A DNA stretch of 64,000 nt from Zoroaster sp. YZ-2022 (Eukaryota > Echinodermata > Asteroidea > Forcipulatida > Zoroasteridae). Under the pieces are notes generated by a model. That model was not told where the DNA came from, made no database searches, and worked only from the letters and a program-made list of their open reading frames with translations. Below are positions 63,720-64,000 of the stretch, one piece after another (within the stretch, counting starts at the first letter, position 1; every line of letters starts with the position of its first letter). The translations under genes were made by a program, and so were the position numbers. The stretch covers positions 16,649,855 through 16,713,854 of the forward strand of contig CM055837.1 of the NCBI GenBank assembly GCA_029582265.1. Reading direction: 5' to 3'.

Positions 63720-64000
63720 GTGAGTATACAATGGTTTGACCAATAGTTTTTATGGCAGAACGTTACAGGAAGCTAACATGCCGACTTGGTTGTTTTTTTC
63801 CTTTGTGTAAAGCTCAAGTGTCTATGAAGGGAAAGAAAGACATCAAAACTCAAAGATTTCTCAAATGTAAATCTGGGATTTATTTCACAAAATACAGTTG
63901 ATTTTTTAATTCAAATGCATGCACTCTTTAGGTGCGATTAGAGCAGAGAGCATGAGAGCATAATAGTAAGTTACATGTACACATTCGTCATTGATTGGAG
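63720..64000. other. Start of intron 51, nothing recognised
   Basis: Unique-looking intron sequence to the window edge. Confidence 0.6.

Noticed and set aside
151..63719. Assignment to VPS13D
   Set aside because: No UBA-like domain between the linker and the VAB region, and the motifs in exons 28, 40-44 and 48-51 match VPS13A/C features as I remember them.

Overview
The window is a piece of an animal nuclear genome. Essentially everything in it lies inside one large plus-strand gene, an orthologue of the bridge-like lipid-transfer protein VPS13 (A/C type). I traced 51 consecutive internal coding exons from position 151 to 63719. Every exon-exon phase agrees, the total is about 7.3 kb (about 2,433 codons), and there is no internal stop. 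All introns are GT-AG except intron 34, which is GC-AG. The start codon, stop codon, promoter and untranslated regions lie outside the window. I see no second host gene, no rRNA gene, no free-standing tRNA gene and no CRISPR array.

The organism is probably a marine invertebrate, and an echinoderm or similar deuterostome is my best guess. The reasons are short exons in 0.3-4.5 kb introns packed with small DNA-transposon derivatives, tRNA-Leu-headed SINEs with TTA-repeat tails, a CR1/L2-type LINE and many minisatellites. This is an inference from repeat style; nothing in the window proves the species.

Layout. 0-12 kb: exons 1-13 (middle of the lipid-transfer groove, with an FFAT-like VAP-binding motif in exon 7). 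12.7-16.3 kb: a 3.6-kb array of an 81-bp satellite in intron 13. 16.6-27 kb: exons 14-22 with nested transposons and relics of duplicated exons 17 and 20. 27-31.5 kb: intron 22, a minisatellite split by a 5'-truncated LINE. 31.5-37.5 kb: exons 23-29 and a 1.6-kb 21-bp array. 37.5-48 kb: exons 30-36, covering an acidic linker and the start of the VAB (Vps13 adaptor-binding) region. 49-58 kb: exons 37-47, the VAB repeats. 58-63.7 kb: exons 48-51, leading toward the C-terminal part.

Two themes stand out. First, partial tandem duplication of exons has happened at least six times within this gene (exons 17, 20, 42, 44, 47, 48); most copies are broken, but the copy of exon 48 and perhaps that of exon 47 could still be spliced. 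Second, the introns record transposon history: several insertions can be compared with an unoccupied paralogous site in the same window, and the abundant SINE shares its 3' tail with the LINE in intron 22. VPS13 sequence comparisons rest on remembered human VPS13A features, not on a computed alignment.
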